Both the position numbers and the translations under genes were made by a program. Below are positions 51,248 through 60,336 of a stretch of 64,000 bases of DNA, one piece after another. The notes under the pieces were generated by a model. The model was not told where the DNA came from, ran no database searches, and was given only the letters and a program-made list of their open reading frames with translations. Position 1 is the first letter of the stretch, and every line of letters begins with the position of its first letter. The DNA is taken from positions 62,001-126,000 of the forward strand of contig NZ_JAJITD010000011.1 in the NCBI RefSeq assembly GCF_020880815.1, read 5' to 3'. This DNA is from Paraburkholderia sejongensis. Lineage in GTDB: Bacteria; Pseudomonadota; Gammaproteobacteria; Burkholderiales; Burkholderiaceae.

Positions 51248-54200
51248 TCAGCGTTGGCGCAGCCACACGCGGCACAGCGCGACCAGCTTGTCGACGTCGA
51301 TCGGCTTGGACACGTAGTCGTCGGCGCCCGCTTCGAGGCAGCGCGCCCGGTCGTTGGCCATCGCCTTCGCGGTCAGCGCGATGATCGGCAGATGCGCGAA
51401 GCGCGGATTGCGGCGAATCTCGCCCATCGCGGTCAGGCCGTCCATCTCCGGCATCATGATGTCCATCAGCACGAGATGCACCTCGGGGCCGTTTTCGAGT
51501 TCGTCGAGCGCCTCGCGGCCGTTGCGCGCGATCAGCAGTTTCGCGCCGAGCGGCTCCAGCACATGCGACAGCGCGAAGATATTGCGCACGTCGTCCTCGG
51601 CGAGCAGGATCGTGCGGCCCTCGAACGCGTTGTCGCGCTGCCGCACGGTGCGCAGCATGCGCTGCTGTTCGGGCGCCAGCGACGACTCGACGCTATGCAG
51701 GAACAGCGTCACCTCGTCGAGCAGACGCTCCGGCGATTTCGCGCCCTTGATGATGATCGACTTCGAATAGCGGCGCAGCCGGTGCTCTTCGTCGTCGGAC
51801 AGCATCCGGCCGGTGTAGACGATCACCGGCAGCGCCGCGTGCGCGGTATTCGCCGCGAGCCGTTCGAGCAGGTCGTAGCCGGTGCCGTCGGGCAGCGCGA
51901 GGTCGGTGACCACGCAATCGAAGCTGACCTCGGCCAGTTGTTTGAACGCGTCGGCGAGCGTCGCGACCGCGACGATCTCGGTGTTCTCGCTTTGCAGCAG
52001 CGCGCCGATGCTTTCGCGCATCGGCGCGTCGTCCTCGATCACCAGCACGCGTTTGAGCTGTTGTTGCAGGCGCGCTTCGAGGCGGCGGATCGCCGCTTCC
52101 ATCGTCGAGCGCGCGGTCGGCTTCAGCGTATAGCCGATCGCGCCCAGATGCAGCGCCTTGTCCGCATGATCGGTGGCCGACACGATGTGAATCGGGATGT
52201 GGCGCGTGAGCGGATCGTTCTTCAGCCATTCGAGCACGGTCAGGCCCGAGCGGTCCGGCAGGCCGACGTCGAGCAACACCGCGGCGGGGCGCATGTCGCG
52301 CACCAGCGCAAGGCCGCTCGCCGCGTTGCTCGCGTGTACGAAGTCGAAATCGAGCTCGTGCACCAGATCGCGCAGGATTTCCGCGAACGCGAGATCGTCT
52401 TCGATCGTGACGATCAGGCGGCCGGCACGGGTGCGCCGGTCGCGGTCGTCGGGGATCGACGCAGCCGGCGGTTCGAGTGGGTCGGCGGGCGCGGGGCCGC
52501 GTGTGGGCGACGGTGCGGTTGTCGCCGCGGACCGGCCGGCCGGCAAACCCTGGCTGGGCGAACTCAGTGTGCCCGGGAGGCCGGGGGCACCCGCCGCGCT
52601 CGTTGCCTGCGCAGCCGCGACCGCAGCGGCGCTGTCCTCTTGCGCGCGCAGCAACGGCGCTTGCGCGGCCGGTACCGCGCCGTGCCCGTGCGCCGCCTGG
52701 CCGTGCGCCGCCTGGCCGTCCCGCGCGGCGAGCACAGCGCTCACGTCGAGCGGCAGCCACAGCGTAAACACGCTGCCCTTGCCGACCTCGCTCGCCACCG
52801 TGATCCGGCCGCCGAGCAGCGTCGCGAACTCGCGCGAAATCGACAGCCCGAGACCGCTGCCGCCGTATTGGCGGCTGGTCGACCCATCGGCCTGCTGGAA
52901 CGCCTCGAAGATCATTTCCAGCTTGTCCGCCGCAATGCCGATGCCGGAATCGCGCACGTCGAAGCGCAGCGCGTCGCCGTCGACCGGCGCGACCGCCAGC
53001 GTGACCTCGCCGTGCTCGGTGAACTTCAGCGCGTTCGACAGCAGGTTGCGCAAAATCTGCGTGAGCCGCTGGCCGTCGGTAATGAAGGTATCGGGCGTGC
53101 CCGGCAGCCGGTCGAAACTCAGTTGCAGATGGCGGTTTGCCGCGAGCGGACGGAACATTTCGTCGAGCGACTGCAACGTCGCATCGAGCGACACGGTTTC
53201 GGGCTCGATCGTCACCTGCCCGGCCTCGACCTTCGACAAATCCAGAATGTCGTTGATCAGCACCAGCAGATCGCTGTTGGACGCGTAGATCGTCTCCGCG
53301 TAGCGCACCTGCTCGTCGGTCAGATTGCCGCTGCGATTTTGCTGCAACAGCTTGGCGAGAATCAGCGAGCTGTTCAGCGGGGTGCGCAATTCGTGCGACA
53401 TGTTGGCGAGAAACTCGGACTTGTAGCGGCTCGACTGTTCGAGGCGCTCCGCGTTGGCCGCCAGATCGTCCTGCGCGCGCAGCAGATCCGACTTTTGCCG
53501 TTCGAGCCGTTGCGCGTATTCCTCGAGCTGCACGTTGGTTTGTTCGAGTTCGGCCTGCTGCGCTTCGAGACGCCGCTGCGAATCGAGCAACGCGCGGCCG
53601 CGCTCTTCGAGCCCTTCGTTGGAGACCCGCAATTCTTCCTGCTGGACCTGCAACTCCTCGTTCAACTGCTGGGTCTCGGCGAGCGCATCCTGCAAACGTT
53701 CGCGATACAGCGCCGCCTCGACGAAGTCGCCCATGCTGTTGCGGACCAGCTCGATCAGCTCTTCGTCGCGCCCGGTGACCTCGCGCAGAAAGCCCATTTC
53801 GACGACGCCGTTCACCTGGCCGTCGTTGTCGAGCGGCGCGATCAGCAGATTGCGCGGCGCGCCGTTGCCGGTCGCCGACGCCACCTGTACGTAGTTCTCC
53901 GGCACCTCGCGCAGCACCAGCGTGCGGCGCGAACGCGCCGCCTGGCCGACCAGCGTTTCGCCTTCCTCGAAGCTGAGCGGCGCGCGCTGCTCGCTGTCGC
54001 GGCTGAAGCCGTAGGTCGCGATGCGGCGCAGCGTGCCGTGCTGGCGGTCGCGCACGTACAGCACCGCAACCACCACGTCCAGATATTGGGCCAGGAATTC
54101 GAGCAGCGCGCGGCCCACCAGTTGCGGGCTGGTCTGGCCGACCACCTTGTCCGCCAGCAGGCGCTGACCCGAGCGCAACCAGACCTGTTGCTGCAGCCTG

Positions 54201-54904
54201 GCGGTCTGTTCGGTCTGCTGCTGCAACGCGGCGTCGTAAGTCTCGGACAGGCCCAGCAATTCGCGGCGCCCACGCCACGCGAGCAGGCCGCTGACGATCA
54301 GGCTGAACAGCAGGAACGCGCCGACCAGCGTCGCCGTCACGCGGCGCGTCGCCTCGCTGCGCTCCTCGCGCAGGCGCAACTCGACGTCGAGAAAATTGTT
54401 GAATTCGCGGCGCGTTTCGTCGAATTCGACCTTGCCGCGCCCCGCCGCAACCGCTGTCTCGTAGTCCTGATTGCGCCGGCGCGCATCGATCATCTCTTCG
54501 GCGAAAGCGCGCCAGCGCTGCTGCAACGCCTGAATCTGTTTCAGCCGTTCGACTTGCGGCGGATTGTCGGCCACCATCTGCTGCAGCGCCTGCAGTTGCG
54601 CGTTGAACTTCGGGCCGCCGTTTTCATAAGGCGTGAGGAAGCTTTCGTCGGCGGTGATCAGGAAGCCGCGCAGCGACGACTCGCGCTCCACCGCGAGCCG
54701 CAGCATTTCGTTGGCATTGCCGATCACGCGCTCCGAGTGTTCGGCCCAACTGAGCGTCGACACGAGGTAGGCGACCAGCCCGACGAACAGCGCCATCGTG
54801 ACGAGCCCGACGCCGAGCGGCAGAGCGAGGTTACGACGAAGGATGCGGTGGAAACGAAGCGGATCGACGGCCGGCGTGGCGGTCATTTTTTCTGTCTTCG
54901 GCAT
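51248..54904 (-). CDS. CHASE3-GAF hybrid histidine kinase with three receiver domains
   Basis: A 1218-residue sensor. A transmembrane segment (about residues 27-50), a CHASE3-like periplasmic region and a second segment (about 190-212) come first. A GAF-like domain and a coiled coil follow. The kinase core has phospho-acceptor His504 in NMSHELRTPL and the ATPase G-box QYGGSGLGLSIS. After a low-complexity Ala/Pro linker come three receivers with Asp in LLDVGLPDRSG, VVTDLALPDGTG and LMDIMMPEMDG. It is first in the five-gene cluster. The signal is unknown. Confidence 0.88.
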   Translation of the reverse strand: MPKTEKMTATPAVDPLRFHRILRRNLALPLGVGLVTMALFVGLVAYLVSTLSWAEHSERVIGNANEMLRLAVERESSLRGFLITADESFLTPYENGGPKFNAQLQALQQMVADNPPQVERLKQIQALQQRWRAFAEEMIDARRRNQDYETAVAAGRGKVEFDETRREFNNFLDVELRLREERSEATRRVTATLVGAFLLFSLIVSGLLAWRGRRELLGLSETYDAALQQQTEQTARLQQQVWLRSGQRLLADKVVGQTSPQLVGRALLEFLAQYLDVVVAVLYVRDRQHGTLRRIATYGFSRDSEQRAPLSFEEGETLVGQAARSRRTLVLREVPENYVQVASATGNGAPRNLLIAPLDNDGQVNGVVEMGFLREVTGRDEELIELVRNSMGDFVEAALYRERLQDALAETQQLNEELQVQQEELRVSNEGLEERGRALLDSQRRLEAQQAELEQTNVQLEEYAQRLERQKSDLLRAQDDLAANAERLEQSSRYKSEFLANMSHELRTPLNSSLILAKLLQQNRSGNLTDEQVRYAETIYASNSDLLVLINDILDLSKVEAGQVTIEPETVSLDATLQSLDEMFRPLAANRHLQLSFDRLPGTPDTFITDGQRLTQILRNLLSNALKFTEHGEVTLAVAPVDGDALRFDVRDSGIGIAADKLEMIFEAFQQADGSTSRQYGGSGLGLSISREFATLLGGRITVASEVGKGSVFTLWLPLDVSAVLAARDGQAAHGQAAHGHGAVPAAQAPLLRAQEDSAAAVAAAQATSAAGAPGLPGTLSSPSQGLPAGRSAATTAPSPTRGPAPADPLEPPAASIPDDRDRRTRAGRLIVTIEDDLAFAEILRDLVHELDFDFVHASNAASGLALVRDMRPAAVLLDVGLPDRSGLTVLEWLKNDPLTRHIPIHIVSATDHADKALHLGAIGYTLKPTARSTMEAAIRRLEARLQQQLKRVLVIEDDAPMRESIGALLQSENTEIVAVATLADAFKQLAEVSFDCVVTDLALPDGTGYDLLERLAANTAHAALPVIVYTGRMLSDDEEHRLRRYSKSIIIKGAKSPERLLDEVTLFLHSVESSLAPEQQRMLRTVRQRDNAFEGRTILLAEDDVRNIFALSHVLEPLGAKLLIARNGREALDELENGPEVHLVLMDIMMPEMDGLTAMGEIRRNPRFAHLPIIALTAKAMANDRARCLEAGADDYVSKPIDVDKLVALCRVWLRQR

Positions 54905-55097
54905 GGCGAGTCGAGTCGATGCGGAATATTTTTCGGAATTTGCGTGCGGTAGTTTTCATCGCGATACGACCGCCGTCATCATACAAGGGCGAAGCTTATC
55001 TTGAAAACCGGTCGGACCGCGCTCAGGCTTGCTGGGTACGGCTCGGCGAGGCGTTGACGGGGGCCCGCGAAAGCGCCCCGCGCGGACCCCGGAGCAG

Positions 55098-55134
55098 AAA
55101 AAAACCTGGCCGGTTCGCACCAGCCAGGCTTTTT
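55098..55134 (-). terminator. Terminator (bidirectional) after the catalase gene
   Basis: Read on the minus strand the CCTGGC/GCCAGG stem is followed by seven T (55104-55098); on the plus strand it is followed by five T. It lies 52 bases beyond the katE stop. Confidence 0.85.
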
Positions 55135-55186
55135 GCACCACCGCGCGTGCGGCGCGTGACGGCCGTGTTACTTCGGCATCCTCAGG

Positions 55187-57307
55187 TCACGCCGGCACCC
55201 CTTCCGCGTGCGCCGCGCGCGACCACACCCGATGCTGCTCGACCGTCTTGATGAAAGCCTTCAGCACGTCGGCCGACTGCTGGTCGTCGCCGGTCGCGAC
55301 GCCGTCCGCCTGAGCCGGCAACTGCGCGGCGCCGAGCAGGTCGCGCCCCGCGCCGAGCGCCGCGATCGCCTTCAGATGCTTGAACGCCTCCAGCACGAAA
55401 TGGCGCGCGTCGCCGGACTGCGCGAGCGTCTTCGCGCCGGCCTCGCCGCCCACCACGATCACCGCGTCGAACATCACGGACGGCAGCCCGGCGATCGTCG
55501 CATCCGGCGCGAGCCCGTCGATTTCGGCGAGCGTCGGCGCGATCAGCATCGGCGTCGCGCCTTCGCCCTTCAGGGCCTGTTGCAGCTGTTTGATCGCGGC
55601 GCCGTCGGAACCGGGCGCGGCGAGCAGCGCGATCTTGCGGGTCTTGATGCCGGGCTTTACGCGGTTGAGCAGACTGAGCGCTGGCGAACTCTTCGGTCCA
55701 ACCAGTTTCGCGCCGCCTTTTTTCGGCGCCGGCAGGCCGAGACCTTCGGCAACCTGCGCGGCCAGTCCCGCATCGAAGTTGGCGAGAATTTCGTTGACCA
55801 CCCGCGCGCGAATCTCGGGCTTCGTGACCTTGCCGAGCTCGAACTGATAGGCGGCCGCAATGTGATCCTTCTCCGGTTGCGACATGCTGTTGTAGAACAG
55901 CGCGGCCTGCGAGAAGTGATCGGCGAACGACTCGCTGCGCACGCGAATCTTGCTGCCTTCCACGCGCTCCTGATAGCTTTCGAAACCGCCATCGGCCTCG
56001 GCCGGGTCGGTTTCCTTCGGCCAGCCGTCGTTCAGCGAATTCGGTTCATAAGAAGCCTGCCCGACATGGATCGTCTGCCGGTGCATCGCGTCGCGCTGAT
56101 TGTTGACCGACGGACAGACTGGCCGGTTGATCGGAATCTCGTGGAAGTTCGGACCGCCGAGCCGGCTGATCTGCGTATCGGTGTACGAGAACAGACGCCC
56201 CTGCAACAGCGGGTCGTTGGTGAAGTCGATGCCGGGCACCACGTGGCCCGGGTGAAACGCAACCTGTTCGGTCTCCGCGAAGAAGTTGTCCGGATTGCGA
56301 TTGAGCGTCATCTTGCCGATGATCTTCACCGGTACCAGTTCCTCGGGAATCAGTTTGGTCGGATCGAGCAGATCGAAGTCGAACTTGTGCTCGTCCGCCT
56401 CGTCGATCAGCTGCACGCCCAGTTCGAACTCCGGATAGTCGCCGCGCTCGATCGCCTCCCACAGATCGCGCCGGTGGAAATCCGGGTCCTTGCCCGCGAG
56501 CTTTTGCGCCTCGTCCCACAACAGCGAATACGAGCCGAGTACCGGCCGCCAGTGGAACTTGACGAAGCGGCCCTTGCCTTGCGCGTTGACGAAGCGGAAC
56601 GTATGGACACCGAAGCCTTCCATCGTGCGCAGGCTACGCGGAATCGCGCGGTCCGACATCGTCCATAGCACCATGTGCGCCGATTCGGGCACCAGCGACA
56701 CGAAATCCCAGAAGGTGTCGTGCGCGGAGCCGCCGGTCGGCATTTCGTTCGGCGCTTCCATCTTCACCGCATGCACGAAGTCGGGAAACTTGATCGCGTC
56801 CTGGATGAAGAACACCGGCATGTTGTTGCCGACCAGATCGTAATTGCCTTCCTGCGTGTAGAACTTCACCGCGAAGCCGCGCACGTCGCGCACCGTGTCG
56901 GCCGAGCCGCGCGGGCCCTGCACGGTCGAGAAACGCACATAGACCGGCGTTTCGAGCGCCGGGTCCTGCAGGAACGCGGCCTTGGTGTACTCGCGCATCG
57001 ATTCGTACACCTTGAAAACGCCGTGCGCGGCCGAGCCGCGCGCGTGCACGATCCGCTCGGGAATGCGCTCGTGGTCGAAGTGCGTGATCTTTTCACGCAT
57101 GATGAAGTCTTCGAGCAGCGACGGACCGCGCGGGCCCGCGCGCAGCGTGTTCTGGTTGTCGGCGATCTTCACGCCCTGGTTGGTGCGCAATGCCTCGCCC
57201 TGCGGGCTCACGCGATTGCGTTCGAGGTCCTGCGACTTCGCATCGTTCGACTGCTTCGCTCCGGCCGGCTGCGCGGCTGGCTTCTGGGTATTCGGTTTAC
57301 CTGCCAT
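55187..57307 (-). CDS. katE: Large-subunit catalase (HPII type)
   Basis: A 706-residue clade 2 catalase. The haem-side His is in RIVHARGSAAHG, the Asn in LVGNNMPVFFIQDA and the proximal Tyr in RLFSYTDTQISRLG. The C-terminal 150 residues form the class I glutamine amidotransferase-like domain found only in large catalases. It destroys hydrogen peroxide in the cytoplasm. AGGAG lies nine bases before the ATG; a longer frame to 57670 was rejected. A terminator follows. It is probably stationary-phase or stress controlled, as in relatives. Confidence 0.93.
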   Translation of the reverse strand: MAGKPNTQKPAAQPAGAKQSNDAKSQDLERNRVSPQGEALRTNQGVKIADNQNTLRAGPRGPSLLEDFIMREKITHFDHERIPERIVHARGSAAHGVFKVYESMREYTKAAFLQDPALETPVYVRFSTVQGPRGSADTVRDVRGFAVKFYTQEGNYDLVGNNMPVFFIQDAIKFPDFVHAVKMEAPNEMPTGGSAHDTFWDFVSLVPESAHMVLWTMSDRAIPRSLRTMEGFGVHTFRFVNAQGKGRFVKFHWRPVLGSYSLLWDEAQKLAGKDPDFHRRDLWEAIERGDYPEFELGVQLIDEADEHKFDFDLLDPTKLIPEELVPVKIIGKMTLNRNPDNFFAETEQVAFHPGHVVPGIDFTNDPLLQGRLFSYTDTQISRLGGPNFHEIPINRPVCPSVNNQRDAMHRQTIHVGQASYEPNSLNDGWPKETDPAEADGGFESYQERVEGSKIRVRSESFADHFSQAALFYNSMSQPEKDHIAAAYQFELGKVTKPEIRARVVNEILANFDAGLAAQVAEGLGLPAPKKGGAKLVGPKSSPALSLLNRVKPGIKTRKIALLAAPGSDGAAIKQLQQALKGEGATPMLIAPTLAEIDGLAPDATIAGLPSVMFDAVIVVGGEAGAKTLAQSGDARHFVLEAFKHLKAIAALGAGRDLLGAAQLPAQADGVATGDDQQSADVLKAFIKTVEQHRVWSRAAHAEGVPA

Positions 57308-57453
57308 GAGGATGGACTCCTGGGTTCGGGCGCGCCGGCGCGACAGGCGCGGGCGCGTGACGTTCAGTTCAGCAAACCATGTACCCGCGCGCGGGCCGGG
57401 ACGAAATGCGTGGCAACACGACGGATCGAACGGCAAGCGGCGCGGATCGCGCC

Positions 57454-57480
57454 GTGCGTCGTGCGTCGTGCGTCGTGCGT
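57454..57480. repeat. Heptamer tandem repeat (GTGCGTC)
   Basis: The unit GTGCGTC is repeated almost four times between the MipA/OmpV gene and katE. It is short and non-coding. Confidence 0.75.
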
Positions 57481-57500
57481 GCAGCGTGAATGCGCGCGGC

Positions 57501-58400
57501 TCAGAAGCGATAGTTGATCGACACGTCGGCAACACCGGTCGCGCGCGTGCGCACGATCGGGCTGTTACCCGCGCCGCCGACCAGTTGTTCGAACGCGCCG
57601 TCGGCGGTCGCGAACCAGTGCTTGCTGAACAGCCACACCGCGCTGACGCCGAAGCCGACCGATTTGACACCGGCGCTCGCGTGGTACTGCGAATACTGCG
57701 AGTGCGCGGCCTGCTCCTGATTGACGCCGAACCAGCTGTTCATGTACTTCGAGTCGGCGAACGATACGTTCGGCCCGGCGAACCAGAAGAACGTCTTCGA
57801 GCTGCCCGGCATCGGCATATATGCACCGAGGTCGCCGATCCAGCCATTCGAGCCGCCGAAATAGCGGCGGATGTCGGCTCGCAGCACCAGCGGAAAATTC
57901 TTCGAGATCACGTACTCGCCGGACAGCTTCAGGCCCGCCGCCGGGTTGATGTTGCCGAGCCCGTTCAGCTCCTGTGGGTCGTCCTGCGCGCGCCGGCCGA
58001 GGTCGTAGACCGCTGCAAGACTCATGCGCCAGTTTTCGCCCTGCGCGAAGTTCACGCCGAAGCCTTCGCCGGTCGACAGAAAGAACAGGTCCTTGTAGCG
58101 CACGTCGACGCTCGGGCCGCCGACCACGTGATAGCGGTCCGAGCCTTCGAAGCGCGGCTGGAACGACGCGGCCGCGCCAAGCCGCACCTGCCAGTCAGGG
58201 AGGGTCGGCTGATACATCTTCTGTAGCGGAATGCCCACCGAGTACTGCCACTCGCCGAGCGGCGACGGCGTCTGCGCGTATGCCGCGCCCGGCACGAAGA
58301 CGATGCCGCCAAGAGTCGCGGCGACCAGCGAAGCCGTCGCGATGCCGGTTTGTTTATGGCGAGGCGTCGCGCCCCGCTTCTTTGTACGGCTGATCAACAC
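57501..58400 (-). CDS. MipA/OmpV family outer-membrane protein
   Basis: A 299-residue protein with a signal peptide (hydrophobic run at about residues 22-38, cleavage near AYAQ). The body has alternating beta strands with aromatic residues (for example GEFWQYSVG-like EWQYSVG and VRLGAAASFQPRFEGSD) and the C-terminus ends in Tyr-Arg-Phe, the outer-membrane insertion signal. It matches MipA/OmpV, an eight-stranded-type porin-like or scaffold family. The start is GTG with GGAGG six bases upstream. The function is not established here. Confidence 0.85.
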   Translation of the reverse strand: MLISRTKKRGATPRHKQTGIATASLVAATLGGIVFVPGAAYAQTPSPLGEWQYSVGIPLQKMYQPTLPDWQVRLGAAASFQPRFEGSDRYHVVGGPSVDVRYKDLFFLSTGEGFGVNFAQGENWRMSLAAVYDLGRRAQDDPQELNGLGNINPAAGLKLSGEYVISKNFPLVLRADIRRYFGGSNGWIGDLGAYMPMPGSSKTFFWFAGPNVSFADSKYMNSWFGVNQEQAAHSQYSQYHASAGVKSVGFGVSAVWLFSKHWFATADGAFEQLVGGAGNSPIVRTRATGVADVSINYRF

Positions 58401-58788
58401 CTGAAGCCTCCGATTTCGCGTGTCGCGAAGAGGTTATGTTTGCGCCCGGGGGTCCAGCGCGGACCCAGACAGCTCGAGCGATCGCCGCGCTGCTACTGAC
58501 GGCATGTAATTTTTTCAGTCGTCGTCGCGCGCCGCGCAACGCGTCGGGCCCCACGCGGCCCGCGCCCGCACACGGCCCAGGCGCGCCTGTTCGCGGGTTG
58601 CGAGCAAGTGCCGGGGCTGCAGTAACGCTTAAGTGTGTTCGACGGGCGAGTGCGGTCGCAAGAAGTACGCCAAGTCGCGACGATCGATGACGGCGGGCCG
58701 GCGGCTGCGGCGGGCAGGCGCGCGCCTGCCACGGAAATGGAAGTCGCAGCGGCGACGCGGCCGCGACTTTCGACGCTCTTTTTCCGTG
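58401..58788. other. Gene-free region between MipA/OmpV and msrA
   Basis: This 388-base stretch holds the promoter for the MipA/OmpV gene. It contains an inverted repeat (AAGTCGC at 58741 and GCGACTT at 58763) without a T-run on either side. I see no gene in it. Confidence 0.5.
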
Positions 58789-59508
58789 CTACCGCCCCGC
58801 TTCGACCAGCACCGGTTTGTCGCGATACAGATTGGGAAAGAGGCGCTTCAGACCGGCGACTTTCGGCAGATCGTTGAGCGCGATATACGCCGAGTCGGGA
58901 TGCAGCGTCAGGTAGTTCTGGTGATACGGCTCGGCCGGATAAAAGCCTTTATATGGCTCGATCTTCGTGACGAGCGGCGCCGCGAACGCATGCGAGCGGT
59001 CGAGTTGCGCGATGTAGCTTTGCGCGACGCGCCGCTGGACGTCGGTCAGCGGAAACAGGGCCGAGCGATATTGCGTGCCGCTGTCGGGCCCCTGGCGGTT
59101 CAGCTCGGTCGGGTCGTGAATCACCGAGAAATAGACCTGCAACAGTTGACCGTAGGTGACCTTGGCCGGATCGAACGTGACCTGCACCGATTCCGCGTGA
59201 CCGGTCTCGCCGCCGCTGACGATCTCGTAGCCGGCGGTATCGCGCGAGCCGCCGGCATAGCCGGACACCGCCTGGGTGACGCCGCGCACGTGCTGGAACA
59301 CGCCTTGCACGCCCCAGAAGCAGCCGCCCGCGAAGATCGCAGTTTCCGAGTGCGCGGTGCTGGCGGACAGGGGTTCGTCGAGCGCGGGCGGCGCGATGAC
59401 GACCGCGGTTTCGCCCGCTACCGCAGCCGGTTGCATGAAGGCGAGCAGCCATGCGAGCGCGGCTGCCAGGGCTAGCAGACGGTGAAGCGTTGCTGTGCGC
59501 ATGTCCAT
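58789..59508 (-). CDS. msrA: Exported peptide methionine sulfoxide reductase A
   Basis: A 239-residue MsrA with a signal peptide (hydrophobic run LLALAAALAWLLAFMQ), so it is periplasmic rather than cytosolic like the housekeeping enzyme. The active-site motif GGCFWGVQGVF and the GYAGGSRDTAGYE, GHAESVQVTFDP and EPYHQNYL segments are intact. It reduces methionine S-sulfoxide in proteins. AGGAG lies seven bases before the ATG at 59508. It is followed by no second gene on this strand. Confidence 0.9.
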   Translation of the reverse strand: MDMRTATLHRLLALAAALAWLLAFMQPAAVAGETAVVIAPPALDEPLSASTAHSETAIFAGGCFWGVQGVFQHVRGVTQAVSGYAGGSRDTAGYEIVSGGETGHAESVQVTFDPAKVTYGQLLQVYFSVIHDPTELNRQGPDSGTQYRSALFPLTDVQRRVAQSYIAQLDRSHAFAAPLVTKIEPYKGFYPAEPYHQNYLTLHPDSAYIALNDLPKVAGLKRLFPNLYRDKPVLVEAGR

Positions 59509-59589
59509 ATCGCCTCTCCTCGTTCGAGCGTGCGCGGTTTCCCGCCCGGTTTCCGACAGCATGCGCGTTTTCTCCCGACTGCGCCCGCT

Positions 59590-60198
59590 CTACAGCGGAA
59601 ATCTCGTCGTCGACAGAATCTCCTTGAGCACCATGAACGAGCGGATCTGCCGCACGCCCGGCAGATACAGCAACTGGTCCGCGTGCAGACGGTTGAAGCT
59701 GTCGCTGTCGCGCGTGCGGATCGTCATGAAGTAGTCGAACTCGCCGGTCACGACGTGGCACTCCATGCAGCCGGCGACGTTCTGCGCGGCCTTCTCGAAC
59801 TCGGCGAACGATTCCGGCGTCGAGCGATCAAGCACCACGCCGATGATCACCAGCATCCCCGCGCCGGCCGCCTTCGGATCGAGCAGCGCGACCACACCGC
59901 GGATCAGCCCCGACTCCTTGAGCCGTTCGACTCGCCGTAGACAGGCCGGCGCGCTCAGCTTCACGCGGGCCGCGAGCGCGACGTTCGAGATCGACGCGTC
60001 TACTTGCAGTTGCCGCAGGATCGCGCGGTCGATGCGGTCGAGCGAGGTGTGGGCGGCGGGTGGGGTTGCAACGGCGGACGCGCCGGCGGGTTTGCGGCCG
60101 GATTTGCCGGCGGATTTGCCAGGGACGTTGCCGGCGGGTTTGCCGGCGAAGGTGCCGGAGCGCGTGGCGCGGGCGGTACGAACTTTTATTGCGTTCAT
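59590..60198 (-). CDS. acdR: Lrp/AsnC-family regulator AcdR, with a basic repeat tail
   Basis: A 202-residue Lrp-type regulator. Residues about 52-105 hold the helix-turn-helix (LDRIDRAILRQLQ, then VKLSAPACLRRVERL). The rest is the RAM effector domain. Residues 1-50 are an unusual Lys/Gly/Pro/Ala-rich tail (for example GKPAG and GKSAGKSGRK) encoded by repeated TTGCCGGCGG-like units (60082-60157). It is divergent from acdS, which is the classical acdR arrangement. AcdR activates acdS in response to ACC or leucine in known systems. Confidence 0.88.
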   Translation of the reverse strand: MNAIKVRTARATRSGTFAGKPAGNVPGKSAGKSGRKPAGASAVATPPAAHTSLDRIDRAILRQLQVDASISNVALAARVKLSAPACLRRVERLKESGLIRGVVALLDPKAAGAGMLVIIGVVLDRSTPESFAEFEKAAQNVAGCMECHVVTGEFDYFMTIRTRDSDSFNRLHADQLLYLPGVRQIRSFMVLKEILSTTRFPL

Positions 60199-60336
60199 AG
60201 GTACGCGAACAAGGTTTTATTAAATCTCATCGCCGCTGAGGTTTTCAAAAGTACGTCCACGCGATTGTTTTCGCAAGCTCATTTCGCGCGCTTTTTCCTA
60301 CCATAACACCACCGAACCCACCACCACGGAGCCGCG

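Noticed and set aside
51194..54952. A 1252-residue plus-strand reading frame opposite the large hybrid kinase gene
   Set aside because: It is a GC-rich antisense shadow. The composition is dominated by Arg, Ala, Gln and His, and no known domain is seen, whereas the opposite strand carries a complete kinase.
57454..57480. CRISPR-like array
   Set aside because: The units are seven bases with no spacers, so it is a simple tandem repeat.
58741..58769. Inverted repeat AAGTCGC/GCGACTT downstream of msrA as a terminator
   Set aside because: The loop is 15 bases and no T-run follows in the direction of msrA transcription.
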